Virus record (IMG/VR): IMGVR_UViG_3300025151_000225
Span: 1 to 27,785 of that record
Direction: 5' to 3' (one strand)
DNA from: a virus
DNA: 27,785 nt
Shown here piece after piece: positions 14,101-22,496 of the stretch (its first letter is position 1; each line of letters starts with the position of its first letter). The notes below the pieces were generated by a model, which was not told the DNA's origin, ran no database searches, and saw only the letters and a list, made by a program, of their open reading frames with translations. Position numbers and translations under genes: made by a program.

Positions 14101-14975
14101 TCTTGAATAGGTCTAACTTCTCCTGTACTTTTTTCCATTAAACGTACAGATACTTCGTCTATAGCAGACAAAGGCATTAGATTTCTAGACAGTATATTAG
14201 TAACATCTTGAATAACTTGAGGGCTTCCATCTTTATTAGCTAACTCAACTGACTTTTGTATGAAATTTTTAGCTCCTTTAAGTGCAGGTTTAACTACTTT
14301 TCTACCAGCTACATTAATGACTGTTCCAGCTAAAGGAGTTCCTATTCCTTCAATAGTTCCTTGTAAAGCTATTTTACCTACATCATAATCACCCTCTTTA
14401 CGATTACCTAAAGCCATATCTACTTCTTGAGATTTTGTTTGTTGTAAAGCTCCACCACCACCAGCTACGGCTCCTTCAGCAGCTAATCCTTTTGAAACAT
14501 TCCATAAATTTTTTAAACCTTGTTTACTGATTTGAGACTTTAGTGTTGCCATTACTCCTTGTTTAACTGTTTCTTTACCTGCTTGTAAAAGAACACCACC
14601 AGTACCACCAGTAAATATACCAGCAAGTACAGACAATAAATTTGTAGGATCTGAAATAGCAGCAAGAGTGTAATCAATAGCAGCATCACCTAAAGGTGCA
14701 GCCCCCTCACCAAAGTTAGGAATAGCCTTAGTTTTATTTAATGCATATGAATATAATTTTTTATAATCTTGGGGAAGATCTTTAATTTGATTACCTTGAA
14801 CTATAGTAGCTCCTAGATTTACATCAAAGTATCTACGCTTAGTTAGAAAAGTATCTAAAATATCTTTAGGATCTTCAGATACATTTTCTCCCATACCTCT
14901 TAAAGAATGATAAGCAGAATCTAAAAAATCATTATCTTTAAGTAATCCTTCATAAGTAATTTGTTCATTAGCCAA
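11145..14975 (-). CDS. Very large internal virion / DNA-ejection protein
   Basis: At 1276 residues this is the second largest gene. The N-terminal part contains glycine/alanine-rich hydrophobic stretches (about residues 100-175, including DPTNLLSVLAGIFTGG and GAVAGGGG) that could enter membranes. The rest is lysine-rich, mainly helical sequence. Its length, lack of fibre-like sequence, and place at the end of the structural operon just before lysis genes resemble T7 gp16-like or P22-like ejection proteins. No transglycosylase motif is evident. The start is a TTG codon (14973-14975) with AAGGA nine bases upstream; no ATG fits as well. Confidence 0.6.
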   Translation of the reverse strand: MANEQITYEGLLKDNDFLDSAYHSLRGMGENVSEDPKDILDTFLTKRRYFDVNLGATIVQGNQIKDLPQDYKKLYSYALNKTKAIPNFGEGAAPLGDAAIDYTLAAISDPTNLLSVLAGIFTGGTGGVLLQAGKETVKQGVMATLKSQISKQGLKNLWNVSKGLAAEGAVAGGGGALQQTKSQEVDMALGNRKEGDYDVGKIALQGTIEGIGTPLAGTVINVAGRKVVKPALKGAKNFIQKSVELANKDGSPQVIQDVTNILSRNLMPLSAIDEVSVRLMEKSTGEVRPIQEAAEKLALKMDDRIKANFNDDKGTELLNAAMQGKKGALDEVKKIDPEMEILIRDWAGYVEQAQQKAMGSSYLSNELRGIYKPKKNVPYVRDIYEKFIKVDRPTFNSFMDKPENEFLVQELFEAISKNKKELGVDSKLFTKDGKPRFKTEADKLEMTKRYAEKLYNTDIDRTARAGALIKKKKIPEVIKRIYGFNFSPAVRALETVKGVIDSSSRIRLGSDLADSLLNRKLAIKADNSIEAARKYAKQTGLPEKEMVPLVTTMKPKSSVPEDQFAPFIFKDSKKTPLVTDELRRVWVTKDQASMLKELSEGFDGRLPKDLLESKSLWQDYARTFSGIQGYLKKGKTVYNPNAHARNALGAIQYTIGSGNYMGLIDGLSLLVNPTRRREISEAVGKLGLKGSQVDINQIMTRIGDLDKVSQKKLPNMLLNTFTLGVPRLEKKGIFGTKLERKVAQGIAKGAQKAYVATDDLGKISTFLRERKRAEKIWNARSADEKKLLKQKFSKEFNIDGRSKNFESKLLDEAAVQKTMNLLPVYSRIPRILEKMRKVPVLGSFTAFPAENLRNKYQLFKIAGEEIQEGIRTNNKELIRAGRNRLYSQAVIASAPSVAAHTYNAIEGTSNVEAALRKTTPPWSRNHALAIRKGDTKKDKDKYYYTDLSYNNPDQFAIDFIMPFMVAAANGEDLKENLAKTITGIATKQAGAFLDPSMSFEAGRNMYGAVESMIKGDDDGAAKFLTNYYKIAEPGLLQMAREAGTDLDIISDDIQRMMTPLYFGEERKRFSDTGDVTDFLARLGPNINYNTYDPDTGAPVVLAPWSFASKEREFNPKKNLAFATRTLLGNSNRDFSDGKDAISKMLIDSKLNIDYKKIGKEYDEMLSEEFAAMKQIADVYSSYKQFMKPQELNRLLLNDKDVRGSLGKQGIRFLMSNQYSIPQGERLSRDNKLFRKIRDKNPSVNINQLSKFFRQIESRYESKSLSEDVPEEIEFED

Positions 14976-14987
14976 TTTATTTATTCC

Positions 14988-17021
14988 TTATGGTCCAGAA
15001 ACTACAGGATTTGGTATTCTACTTACAGTAGCTTGTAGTGTACTCCTACCTGTTCTAGGTACATTTGGCAAGTTTGTTTGTACTTGAACATTAGGTACAG
15101 ATTTTTTGGCTGTTCCACTTCCAATTTTAGTTACTGCATCTATAATAAAATCAATTTTAGGCTGATCTATATTAGCTTGGACTAAACCAGCTATAGCTAC
15201 ATCCTTGTCTGTATAATATAAATCTCTAAAGTCTTTTATAAGTTGTGACTTTTTAATATCAATATTTTTTAAGTCTACATTCTTATACTTAGCTAATGCT
15301 AATTGATACTTTCTATCATCATTTTTAAGTTTAGCTAAAGCAGCTCTATGTTTTAATTGCTTATCATACTCAGATATTTCTAAAGTTCTTATAGTTTTAT
15401 ATTCATTTAAATATCTTTCTTTTGCTTTAGCTGGTAAGCTATCATACAAACGAGCTAATCCTCTATCTTCTTTAATAAAATCTATAGCTTCTTGTTTTCT
15501 TTTTGTAATTTTTTCACGCTTTGTTTTATACTTATCCTCTTCTAACTCTGCTTCTTTAGCAGCAAGTTTCATATCAAGATCTGAGATACCTTTAAGTGCA
15601 TCAGGCGCACCTTCTAGAAAACCACCTAATGCTCCTTTCTCACTACCTGCGATCACACCTATTAATCTTTGTATGACTGCACCTCTAGCCATAGGATTAT
15701 CTTTTATATTCGCAGCCCGACCTGCAAAGTATGCTTTATCTAACGCATCTAATTCAGCATTACTTTTTTGCATTAAATCTTTTTGTAAGCTAGTAAATTT
15801 TTGTTCCCTATCTCTTGCAATATTTATATTTACATCACGATACTCAGGCTTATTTATTATCTCATTTCTAGGTGTTTGCATCATCTGTTTTGAAGATTGT
15901 ATCATAGGATTATAATCAGGCAAACTATAAGGTTCTTGAACTATTATTTGTTCATCAAATTCAGTATCACCTAATGTTCCATTTTTTCTACGAACAACTG
16001 GAAGACTAGCCAGACCACCACCAACTTTACCACCAGAAGCAGTCCTTCTTACAGGTTGAGGACTGTATATATTAGCCAAGCTAAATTTACCCGGAGTAGG
16101 CGCACCAAATCCTCCACCCATACCATAGATATTAAGACCAGTTAATCCTAGACCTAATAAGTTTTGTCCAGTACTGGGTTGATAAGGCATTCCTGTAGTT
16201 GTAGTAGTTCGACTTGGTGTACCAAGCATAGGATTACCATAAATTGTACCTGAATATTTTGCTAATTCAGCTTGAGGAAATCCTCTTTCTTCTTTGAATC
16301 TAAATAAAGCTTCATCTAATAAGTTTTGAGCTAAACCTCTCTTAGTTTCTCCTACACCTTCTAAAGCTCCTGCTTCAGCTAAACCAGATTGAAATAATGT
16401 TGCTCCTGTACGACCTAAATCTCCAGCTAGTTGACGTTCTCTAGCTAATTGATCAGCAAAGACTGTCTTAGCATCTTGATATGCTTTCTCTGATCCTCTA
16501 GCTTGTATATCAGCTAATAGTTGAGCTTGTCCTTTTTGTAGTTCTGCTGCCTCTATGCCAGCCCTTGTACCAAGACCACCCGGACCACCACCTTCTCTTA
16601 TAGCTTGAGCTTCAAATCTAGGCATTACTTCGCCTTCAAATCTTTCTTTTGCTTCTCTTAACGCTATATCAGTAACAGCTTGTTGATAAGGAGACATTCT
16701 TTTTTGGGCTTCTTCGGCTGTAAATTCTCTTGCTCCTGTTCGATAGATATCTTCACCTTCTCTGATGTAAGGGTCTACAACACCAGCAAGTCCTGTGATT
16801 CGTTCCATCGATTGTAATTCTTCGGGAGTAAGATCAGCCGTAGTTTTTCCAGTATACGGAACATACCCTTCTGCCATTCTCTCTTGAAATTGTTTTTGAG
16901 CAGACTCCATAACCTCTGTAACATAAGGCTTTAGCTCCTCTGGTATTTTAGTAGCTTGTACTACCTGTGATTGTGCTGGCTTTGCATCATCAAAACCAAA
17001 TAATGAAGATAAGAAACCCAT
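14988..17021 (-). CDS. Virion-associated protein, probable internal/ejection protein
   Basis: The 677-residue protein begins with a short hydrophobic MGFLSSLFGF segment. A Glu/Gln/Ala-rich helical region (about 25-265), a low-complexity Gly/Thr-rich segment (about 275-345, with five consecutive Thr and GLGLTGLNIYGMGGGFG), and a second Lys-rich helical region (about 400-610) follow. Such helical proteins with glycine hinges, placed next to a very long virion protein, suggest part of the channel that leads DNA across the cell envelope. GGAAAGGG eight bases upstream supports the ATG. No catalytic motif is seen, so the assignment rests on context and composition. Confidence 0.52.
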   Translation of the reverse strand: MGFLSSLFGFDDAKPAQSQVVQATKIPEELKPYVTEVMESAQKQFQERMAEGYVPYTGKTTADLTPEELQSMERITGLAGVVDPYIREGEDIYRTGAREFTAEEAQKRMSPYQQAVTDIALREAKERFEGEVMPRFEAQAIREGGGPGGLGTRAGIEAAELQKGQAQLLADIQARGSEKAYQDAKTVFADQLARERQLAGDLGRTGATLFQSGLAEAGALEGVGETKRGLAQNLLDEALFRFKEERGFPQAELAKYSGTIYGNPMLGTPSRTTTTTGMPYQPSTGQNLLGLGLTGLNIYGMGGGFGAPTPGKFSLANIYSPQPVRRTASGGKVGGGLASLPVVRRKNGTLGDTEFDEQIIVQEPYSLPDYNPMIQSSKQMMQTPRNEIINKPEYRDVNINIARDREQKFTSLQKDLMQKSNAELDALDKAYFAGRAANIKDNPMARGAVIQRLIGVIAGSEKGALGGFLEGAPDALKGISDLDMKLAAKEAELEEDKYKTKREKITKRKQEAIDFIKEDRGLARLYDSLPAKAKERYLNEYKTIRTLEISEYDKQLKHRAALAKLKNDDRKYQLALAKYKNVDLKNIDIKKSQLIKDFRDLYYTDKDVAIAGLVQANIDQPKIDFIIDAVTKIGSGTAKKSVPNVQVQTNLPNVPRTGRSTLQATVSRIPNPVVSGP

Positions 17022-17023
17022 TT

Positions 17024-17839
17024 TTAAACCCTTTCCATCATTGGACGTAAGGCAGCTAGACCACTTATTTCATTTGGTTGTTGGTCTGTACCATACGCCT
17101 TTTCTCTAATATTTTTTACCATACGATCCATATATCTAGCTCCTTCATCAGGGTTCCCATTTCCTAATGCTGACATCGTATGTGCATCTATTACATATTC
17201 TTTTGGGCTAACAGCTAATGTTGCTACCTGTTCGCCTTTGTCTTTAATAGGCATAAACACATTATCTTCCATTCCATGTCCTCTGCCTTGTACTGCTCCA
17301 CTAAATCTACCACCTGCTGCCATACCAATTAAACCGCCATCTTTAGCTGTAGCCATTCTTGGATCAAAATTCATTGCATTACGAGGTAATCCACCTATTC
17401 TTTCTTGTCCTATTTTTCTTTGTAACATATTTGCAAGCTTACTAATTTTAGCTTCTTCTTGTCTACTTTCAGCTTTAACAATATCTTTTTGTACTTCTTT
17501 AGGTGTAATACTTTTTATTGCATTAGCAACTAAGACAGGATCTTTAAATATTCTATTTGCAGTTATTTCTTTTTTAGGTGGACTAGGAGGAATAGACATA
17601 GGTTGAGTAACTTCTGATCCCCTCATTCCTTTACTAAGATCTTCTATCACTTCAAATTCTGATCCCCTCATTCCTTTATTAGGGTCTTCTATGACAGGCT
17701 CATTACCTCTAGGTAGCATATCCATAGCCCCCATTGTGTCTCCTTCTTCAATAGTTTCTTTAAACTCTACGAACTTCTCATTAGGAGTTTCTATTTCTGT
17801 TTCACTTATACCTAACATATCAACTGGTTGATCAGCCAT
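17024..17839 (-). CDS. Structural protein with internal 15-residue tandem repeat
   Basis: The 271-residue protein has an acidic N-terminus and a tandem repeat of VIED-x2-KGMRGSE (two copies around residues 50-80). A Gly-rich DGGLIGMAAGGRF segment follows, then LAVSPKEYVIDAHTMSALGNGN (about 210-230). The last segment resembles the V-S-P-x-E-Y-V motif seen near the ends of many tail and virion-associated phage proteins. It is encoded 2 bases upstream of the 677-residue gene and overlaps the preceding small gene by 8 bases. A virion role is inferred. Confidence 0.55.
   Translation of the reverse strand: MADQPVDMLGISETEIETPNEKFVEFKETIEEGDTMGAMDMLPRGNEPVIEDPNKGMRGSEFEVIEDLSKGMRGSEVTQPMSIPPSPPKKEITANRIFKDPVLVANAIKSITPKEVQKDIVKAESRQEEAKISKLANMLQRKIGQERIGGLPRNAMNFDPRMATAKDGGLIGMAAGGRFSGAVQGRGHGMEDNVFMPIKDKGEQVATLAVSPKEYVIDAHTMSALGNGNPDEGARYMDRMVKNIREKAYGTDQQPNEISGLAALRPMMERV
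17612..17695. repeat. 45-bp tandem repeat inside a virion gene
   Basis: Two copies (17612-17650 and 17657-17695) are in the same reading frame with a 45-base period. They share TTCTGATCCCCTCATTCCTT exactly and diverge afterward, so the duplication is old enough to have drifted but is still obvious. Confidence 0.85.
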
Positions 17840-18071
17840 ATCTATATCCTATTTGCTGTAATTGATTAGCTGCAAAATTACTAATATCATTTTGAGTATC
17901 AAAGTTATTTTTATTATTATAATTATACCCTATCTTCTTTGATTTCGCAAATTGTTGTGGCATTTTTTGTACTAAATTGTATCTACTTTTATCAATAACT
18001 TTACCAGTATTATGATTTCCAATATATGTACTATTATTAACGATATCAAAATGTTCTGTTATGCTTTTCAT
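17832..18071 (-). CDS. Small Asn/Lys/Tyr-rich protein, unknown
   Basis: The start at 18071 (MKSITEHF) gives 79 residues and a TAATG coupling with the upstream gene, with CAGGA about nine bases before it. An alternative start at 18089 adds six residues. The sequence is rich in Asn, Tyr, Lys and Gln (SKKIGYNYNNKNNF) and lacks hydrophobic segments. Lying among tail genes, it is likely a minor virion or assembly protein, but no family is recognised. Confidence 0.5.
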   Translation of the reverse strand: MKSITEHFDIVNNSTYIGNHNTGKVIDKSRYNLVQKMPQQFAKSKKIGYNYNNKNNFDTQNDISNFAANQLQQIGYRYG

Positions 18072-18376
18072 TAGTTTAAATCCTGCCATGATGTTTCTGC
18101 ACCTAGACTTACATATCCTTTAAACTTTCCTGTGTTTATAGAGTATGCTATGTCACCTTTAGATGGTCTGCCAATGTCTGTTATTGTTACAACTGTATAA
18201 ATATTAGTACTTGGCTTTGCATCTACTTCTATATCTTTACTTCCTAACTCATCTATTAATACAGAAGACCACTCTTGTACTTGCTCATACATCTTACGTA
18301 AGTCTTCTATACTAAACTCACCATTCGTCTGATAGTTCCTGTTATGATAAACAGGTAAACTAGGATATCTTGCCAT
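18071..18376 (-). CDS. Small tail-associated protein, unknown
   Basis: The 101-residue protein has a helical middle (EDLRKMYEQVQEWSSVLIDEL) and ends KFKGYVSLGAETSWQDLN. This ending resembles the GTIYFDTTTNKFKGY...W-x-DL tails that many phage fibre and collar proteins carry. It is linked by TAATG overlaps at both ends, so it is probably translated together with the 728-residue tail protein. A tail or head-to-tail connector role is inferred. Confidence 0.55.
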   Translation of the reverse strand: MARYPSLPVYHNRNYQTNGEFSIEDLRKMYEQVQEWSSVLIDELGSKDIEVDAKPSTNIYTVVTITDIGRPSKGDIAYSINTGKFKGYVSLGAETSWQDLN

Positions 18377-20562
18377 TATCTACGTCCATCTGGTTGAAAA
18401 GCTAATCGGATTGACCCCCATTCCCAATTAGCTCCATTTGAACTACAAGACACCCTAATCTTTGCTTGCCTTCCCCTTGCTCTAAAATCTATTTTCTTAG
18501 TTGTATTATCGATTGCCTTAGAGACTGTAGTAACTACAGAACTCTCAGGAAATTGTTTAGGACTTACCTTAATAACTAATTCCTTACTATTGTTTAAATC
18601 AAAGTCAGGTATAATCCTGTTCATAAACATCAACTCATTACCATCTTGGATATCAAAGTCAGCAGACTCTATATAAGATACCAAGGTAGATCCATCTCCA
18701 GTATAGACATCAGCAGGTTCATTATCATATAAGAAGTTTCCTGTTGTTGTTGCTCCTGTTGTTATCGTATTATTAAATATTTCTCTATCTCTAAAGGTAG
18801 TAAAGAATGTATCTCCATAGACCCAGTATCCCTGTTCTGGTGAGAATATAACATATTGATTACATTCTGTAGCTGAACCTGTAACTAATAACCATACAAT
18901 CTCTCTAAACTCTGAGTTAATCCCTGTATATATCTTATCATAATAAGTTGTATTAATGTTATCAAATATATATTTTCTTACCGTACAATCTAATACATTT
19001 ACCTGACCACTGAAAGAATAGAAGTTATCATATCCCATCCAGTAAGTCACACCATTATAATCTATACTTGCATGTGGCCCTGCCAACCCACAGTTTGTAC
19101 CTGCCTGAGTAAACTTAAATGTAAATGGTGGGCCAGTAAACTGCATCAACCAAAGTGAGTTATCTGTCCATATGTTAATTGCATTCTTAGATCTCTTTGC
19201 TCCGACTATTCGTGTACCATCTGTCAGGACAACCTCACCTGCTGTGTTCTCCTTTGCTGGACTCCATGTAGTACGATCATCTTGATCAGACCATCTTACC
19301 AGCATAGGATTAAATGCACCACTTACAGTAGCACTTGCTTCATACTGATTACATCCCAGAGCAATCAAGTGCCTGTCATTAGGTGAAACTATAATTGAGT
19401 TTACACTGACAGGACTTGTTGTAACTGATGTAGCTCTGGTAGGACTTGTAGATGCATCCACATCAAAGTAGAATATTCCACCACCCTTACGGTTTAAGAC
19501 TACATCTTCACCCCAGTTATCTAAACTCCACTGTGTAATATCAAGGTTGACACCTTCTCCCAGAGTAGCTGACTCATCCCAAGATCTGCCAGTACCTGAA
19601 CCATCAGCTTGTTTATAGATCAAGGCTGTCATATTAAATCCTGATGTTACATCTCCGCTTGCACTTGCATTAGCTGCTGCACTGATAATAACCTGAGTAC
19701 CATTCACAGATACAATAGGAAACTCTGGTCCTCCTGCTGCTGGCTTTGTCAGGTTAAGATTACCACCTACTGTAGCAGCCACACTATCAATAGATGTATT
19801 CTTAAATACTACAAAGTCATTTGCAGACCCACCATGAGCCGATGCACAAGACACAGTAACTAACGCATTACCACCTGTTGCTGTTATCTTACTTAATCCT
19901 ACAGAAGTAGGATCAGCAGCATTATAAACTCCAGCACCATATCCAAGTCCTTGTGTTTGTACGGATGTTCCCGTAGCTATGTAATAATTAAAGTTAGCTG
20001 AACCAGATGTAGCAGATGTGGCAGCAGCCGTGTTAGTAACAGATATGGTAAAAGAGTTTAAATCAATTATTGAAGTGATTGCGTAAACGCTATTATTAAG
20101 AACAATATTAGAACCAATAGTAGTACTCGCACTAGTAAAATAGACATAATCACCCTTAGACCTTCCATGACTTCCATCAGAACAACACACTCTAGTTGTT
20201 CCTACACTCGTTCCAAAGCAGCTAGTCAAGGCTACAGTGGATGTTATGGGAGTTATATCATAGATGTTACCCCCATTGTACTCATAAACCTTGTCTGGTG
20301 TTGCGAATAAAGCTCGTTTGATATTGTCATTGTCACGCCATGTAAGCAAAGCTCTGGCAGATCCTTCAAATTCACCGCTAACAATAGGCATAGTCTTACC
20401 TGAAGCAGCAGCAACTTTCGTGGTATACCCACGCATATTCTCTGGTTTCCCGGCCCTAAACCTTACACGGTTGCCATCGTACCATTTACCTTCTTCTGCG
20501 TATTGGGTGCTTTCTCTATTAAACCCTGCCTTGAAGTCAAACTTTGCTAACGTAGCCGTCAT
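18376..20562 (-). CDS. Large tail protein (tail-tube/nozzle or gp10-like stabilisation protein)
   Basis: The 728-residue protein begins FDFKAGFNRESTQYAEEGKW followed by GNRVRFR and a GKPENMRGY segment. A beta-rich Ser/Thr/Ala insertion (about residues 110-310) precedes a core with repeated beta-propeller-like strands (for example RWSDQDDRTTWSP, IVGAKRSKNAINIWTDNSLWLM, TYWMGYDNFYSFSG). This start and core are common to a family of marine podovirus proteins that I associate with P22 gp10 or T7 gp12-type tail components. It would form part of the short tail between portal and fibres. The exact role is uncertain. AGGT lies seven bases before the ATG. Confidence 0.65.
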   Translation of the reverse strand: MTATLAKFDFKAGFNRESTQYAEEGKWYDGNRVRFRAGKPENMRGYTTKVAAASGKTMPIVSGEFEGSARALLTWRDNDNIKRALFATPDKVYEYNGGNIYDITPITSTVALTSCFGTSVGTTRVCCSDGSHGRSKGDYVYFTSASTTIGSNIVLNNSVYAITSIIDLNSFTISVTNTAAATSATSGSANFNYYIATGTSVQTQGLGYGAGVYNAADPTSVGLSKITATGGNALVTVSCASAHGGSANDFVVFKNTSIDSVAATVGGNLNLTKPAAGGPEFPIVSVNGTQVIISAAANASASGDVTSGFNMTALIYKQADGSGTGRSWDESATLGEGVNLDITQWSLDNWGEDVVLNRKGGGIFYFDVDASTSPTRATSVTTSPVSVNSIIVSPNDRHLIALGCNQYEASATVSGAFNPMLVRWSDQDDRTTWSPAKENTAGEVVLTDGTRIVGAKRSKNAINIWTDNSLWLMQFTGPPFTFKFTQAGTNCGLAGPHASIDYNGVTYWMGYDNFYSFSGQVNVLDCTVRKYIFDNINTTYYDKIYTGINSEFREIVWLLVTGSATECNQYVIFSPEQGYWVYGDTFFTTFRDREIFNNTITTGATTTGNFLYDNEPADVYTGDGSTLVSYIESADFDIQDGNELMFMNRIIPDFDLNNSKELVIKVSPKQFPESSVVTTVSKAIDNTTKKIDFRARGRQAKIRVSCSSNGANWEWGSIRLAFQPDGRR

Positions 20563-20569
20563 TTCTTAC

Positions 20570-20824
20570 CTATTTAAAATCGTGTAACATTACTGCATCA
20601 ATAGTTGCAGCACTTCTAACGCTGTAAACTAATATGCTTTGCGCTCCTGCTGATGTATCCATCGTAGGTGCAGACCCTGATACAAACTGCCATGCTGTAT
20701 TGTAACTCAGAGTACGTCCACCTGTAGCATCTTGTATTATTCTAATGCTTCCTGACTGTCCTACATTTGCACTTGTAGGTGCAGCCAATGTTCTATTGCC
20801 ACCCAAGGTAACTACAAAAGTATT
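20570..20824 (-). repeat. Fibre C-terminal module, copy 1
   Basis: The last 84 residues of the 300-residue fibre match the end of the right-edge partial gene (27359 to about 27640): VGQ-x-GSI-x3-Q, LS-x-N-x2-W-x-F and GA-x6-Y-x-V occur in the same order and at similar spacing. The copies are diverged at the protein level, indicating an old module shared between two fibres. Confidence 0.65.
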
Positions 20825-21472
20825 ACCTGCATCAAAGCTAGATGTAATAGAAGCAGCATCTGTTAAAGTAACTGTATTAACATTAACAGGTCCACTTACC
20901 AATACTGATCCTGTAAAGGTAGCTGCACTTGTCATCACAGCCCCACCTGTAATTGTTACAGTACTTGTGAATGTTTTAGCTCCTGTGATTGTCTGATTAG
21001 TTGCTAGTGTTGCATATCGTGAATCACCTGTTGCTGTTGTTAAACTATCCAGAGTAGCTACTGAAGTTCCATTAGTAAAGTAGAAACCTGTTCCACCTGT
21101 AGGTACAGTAACTCCTTGAGTTTGTCCTGCCACTCTTAATATAACAGCATCACTTGCCGTTGTATTAGCTGACACAGAATTTTTAATTGCATAAGTTTTT
21201 CCTGATCCACTAGGAAGATAGACAAAGATAGAGGTATGCGCTCCTCCAACTGTTCCTTTAATCTCTAGCATAGCAGATCTGGATTGATCAGCACTTCCTT
21301 GATTTTCTGTGAGTGCCACACTAGATGTTGCACCTACAGATATAGTCGTATACGAACCAACAGCTTGGTCAACAAGACTTAATACATTGTTAAGGATCTC
21401 TCCCCATGTGTTTGCATTGTCTCCATCACCTTGCTTTGTTAGGCGTATATTAGTTGTATAGGTACTCGCCAT
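20570..21472 (-). CDS. Tail-fibre-like protein
   Basis: The 300-residue protein opens with TTNIRLTKQGDGDNANTWGE, a typical start of fibre proteins that attach to the tail. Ser/Thr/Val-rich beta-repeat sequence follows (about 40-215) with a GDSRYATLATNQTITGAKTF linker, the joint commonly found before trimeric fibre shafts. The last 84 residues form a compact domain also found in the partial gene at the right edge. A strong AGGAG eight bases upstream fixes the start, which lies inside the preceding gene (23-base overlap). It probably contributes to receptor binding. Confidence 0.72.
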   Translation of the reverse strand: MASTYTTNIRLTKQGDGDNANTWGEILNNVLSLVDQAVGSYTTISVGATSSVALTENQGSADQSRSAMLEIKGTVGGAHTSIFVYLPSGSGKTYAIKNSVSANTTASDAVILRVAGQTQGVTVPTGGTGFYFTNGTSVATLDSLTTATGDSRYATLATNQTITGAKTFTSTVTITGGAVMTSAATFTGSVLVSGPVNVNTVTLTDAASITSSFDAGNTFVVTLGGNRTLAAPTSANVGQSGSIRIIQDATGGRTLSYNTAWQFVSGSAPTMDTSAGAQSILVYSVRSAATIDAVMLHDFK

Positions 21473-21821
21473 TTACTTCACTCCTAGTTTCTTTTGCATT
21501 TTTATCTTTTAATATTCCGGGTATACCACTAAAATATAAACAAGATAAACCTGCTGCGTTCTTCATTATAATTGCATAACCTTTTTGATCGTTAATAAAT
21601 ACTTCTATTACATTATGATTTTCTAATAATCCAGTAAATACAACTTGTTCATTTTTAAATACTTTGTCCATTTCTTTTGTAGGGCCACAACTTACAGGAA
21701 CAACCATATTAAATTGTGTTAGTGGTAATTGAATCTTTTTTTCTTCTAATAAAGGATCTTCAGCTAGTACAGGAAACGATATTAAAATAAATAGGATACT
21801 TAGGATAATTTTTTTATACAT
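21450..21821 (-). CDS. Exported (Sec signal) protein within the tail operon
   Basis: The 123-residue protein starts with a clear signal peptide: MYKK, an Ile/Leu-rich core and a cleavage site after VLA (about residue 20). The mature part has two cysteines (VPVSCGP and GLSCLY) that could form a disulfide, and the segment NHNVIEVFINDQKGYAIIM. It resembles a small periplasmic protein family I recall from alphaproteobacteria and their phages, with no known function. Export is unusual among virion genes. It may act in the host periplasm, for instance in superinfection exclusion or envelope remodelling. It starts by TAATG overlap with the upstream gene. Confidence 0.7.
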   Translation of the reverse strand: MYKKIILSILFILISFPVLAEDPLLEEKKIQLPLTQFNMVVPVSCGPTKEMDKVFKNEQVVFTGLLENHNVIEVFINDQKGYAIIMKNAAGLSCLYFSGIPGILKDKNAKETRSEVNGEYLYN

Positions 21822-22480
21822 TACTCTTCCAATTCAGGGAAATCAAATAAGATACCTGACTTCTTACCATCTTTATCATAAGACAAAAATAAAGCTATAA
21901 ATTCATCTATATCCTTTGCATCTGTAATAGCCTTTTCCATCTCAGTAGCTTTAGTTCGTATAGCTGCTCTCCATGTAGCTATCTTAGTTGGTATATCTGT
22001 ACCTGTATCAGCTTTACGAACAACAGCCCAATCACTTTGAGCTAGTAAAGAACCTTGTTGTTCTTTAACCTTATCAATATATTCTTGACGAATACCTTTT
22101 ACTTTGACAGTATTACCATCAGCATCTTTATAGTCTTCCATTTTAGCTGTATAAGTTTTACCATCTTCTTGATCCCCGGCTAAAACTTCTTTACCATCTG
22201 AATCAAGCCATATATGTTTACCATCAGAGTTCTTAGATTGAACCTGTCTATTATAATCATCAAGGCTTTTCGCTTTAATATTACTAATTCCACCTAGACC
22301 ATTATCTATCCAATTATAAAAACGTCCATCAGGTTTAGTATCTAGAGTGACTTCCTCTATATTCATAGCTTTTTTGTGATCATCACTCCAGATATGCCAG
22401 TTACGAGGATGTAAGACACCATCTTTATCTCTCCACCCCTTTCCCGGTGTAATCTCTGTAGTTTTGTTATATAAAAACAT
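21821..22480 (-). CDS. Probable tail fibre assembly/chaperone-like protein
   Basis: The 219-residue protein has a polar Gly/Asp/Lys-rich N-terminal half (KGWRDKDGVLHPRNWHIW) and a helical C-terminal part, about residues 125-205. This part includes QSDWAVVRKADTGTDIP, ATWRAAIRTKATEM and IDEFIALF. That ending is the pattern of phage tail fibre assembly proteins (for example T4 gp38/lambda Tfa-type C-termini: SDWxV-x-P...WRxALR). The location between fibre genes agrees. AGGAG lies six bases before the ATG. Confidence 0.6.
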   Translation of the reverse strand: MFLYNKTTEITPGKGWRDKDGVLHPRNWHIWSDDHKKAMNIEEVTLDTKPDGRFYNWIDNGLGGISNIKAKSLDDYNRQVQSKNSDGKHIWLDSDGKEVLAGDQEDGKTYTAKMEDYKDADGNTVKVKGIRQEYIDKVKEQQGSLLAQSDWAVVRKADTGTDIPTKIATWRAAIRTKATEMEKAITDAKDIDEFIALFLSYDKDGKKSGILFDFPELEE

Positions 22481-22496
22481 TTGTTTCTCCTGTATC

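Noticed and set aside
17238-17606. 122-residue plus-strand frame opposite a virion gene
   Set aside because: Antisense shadow of the 271-residue protein, whose recognisable motifs use the minus strand.
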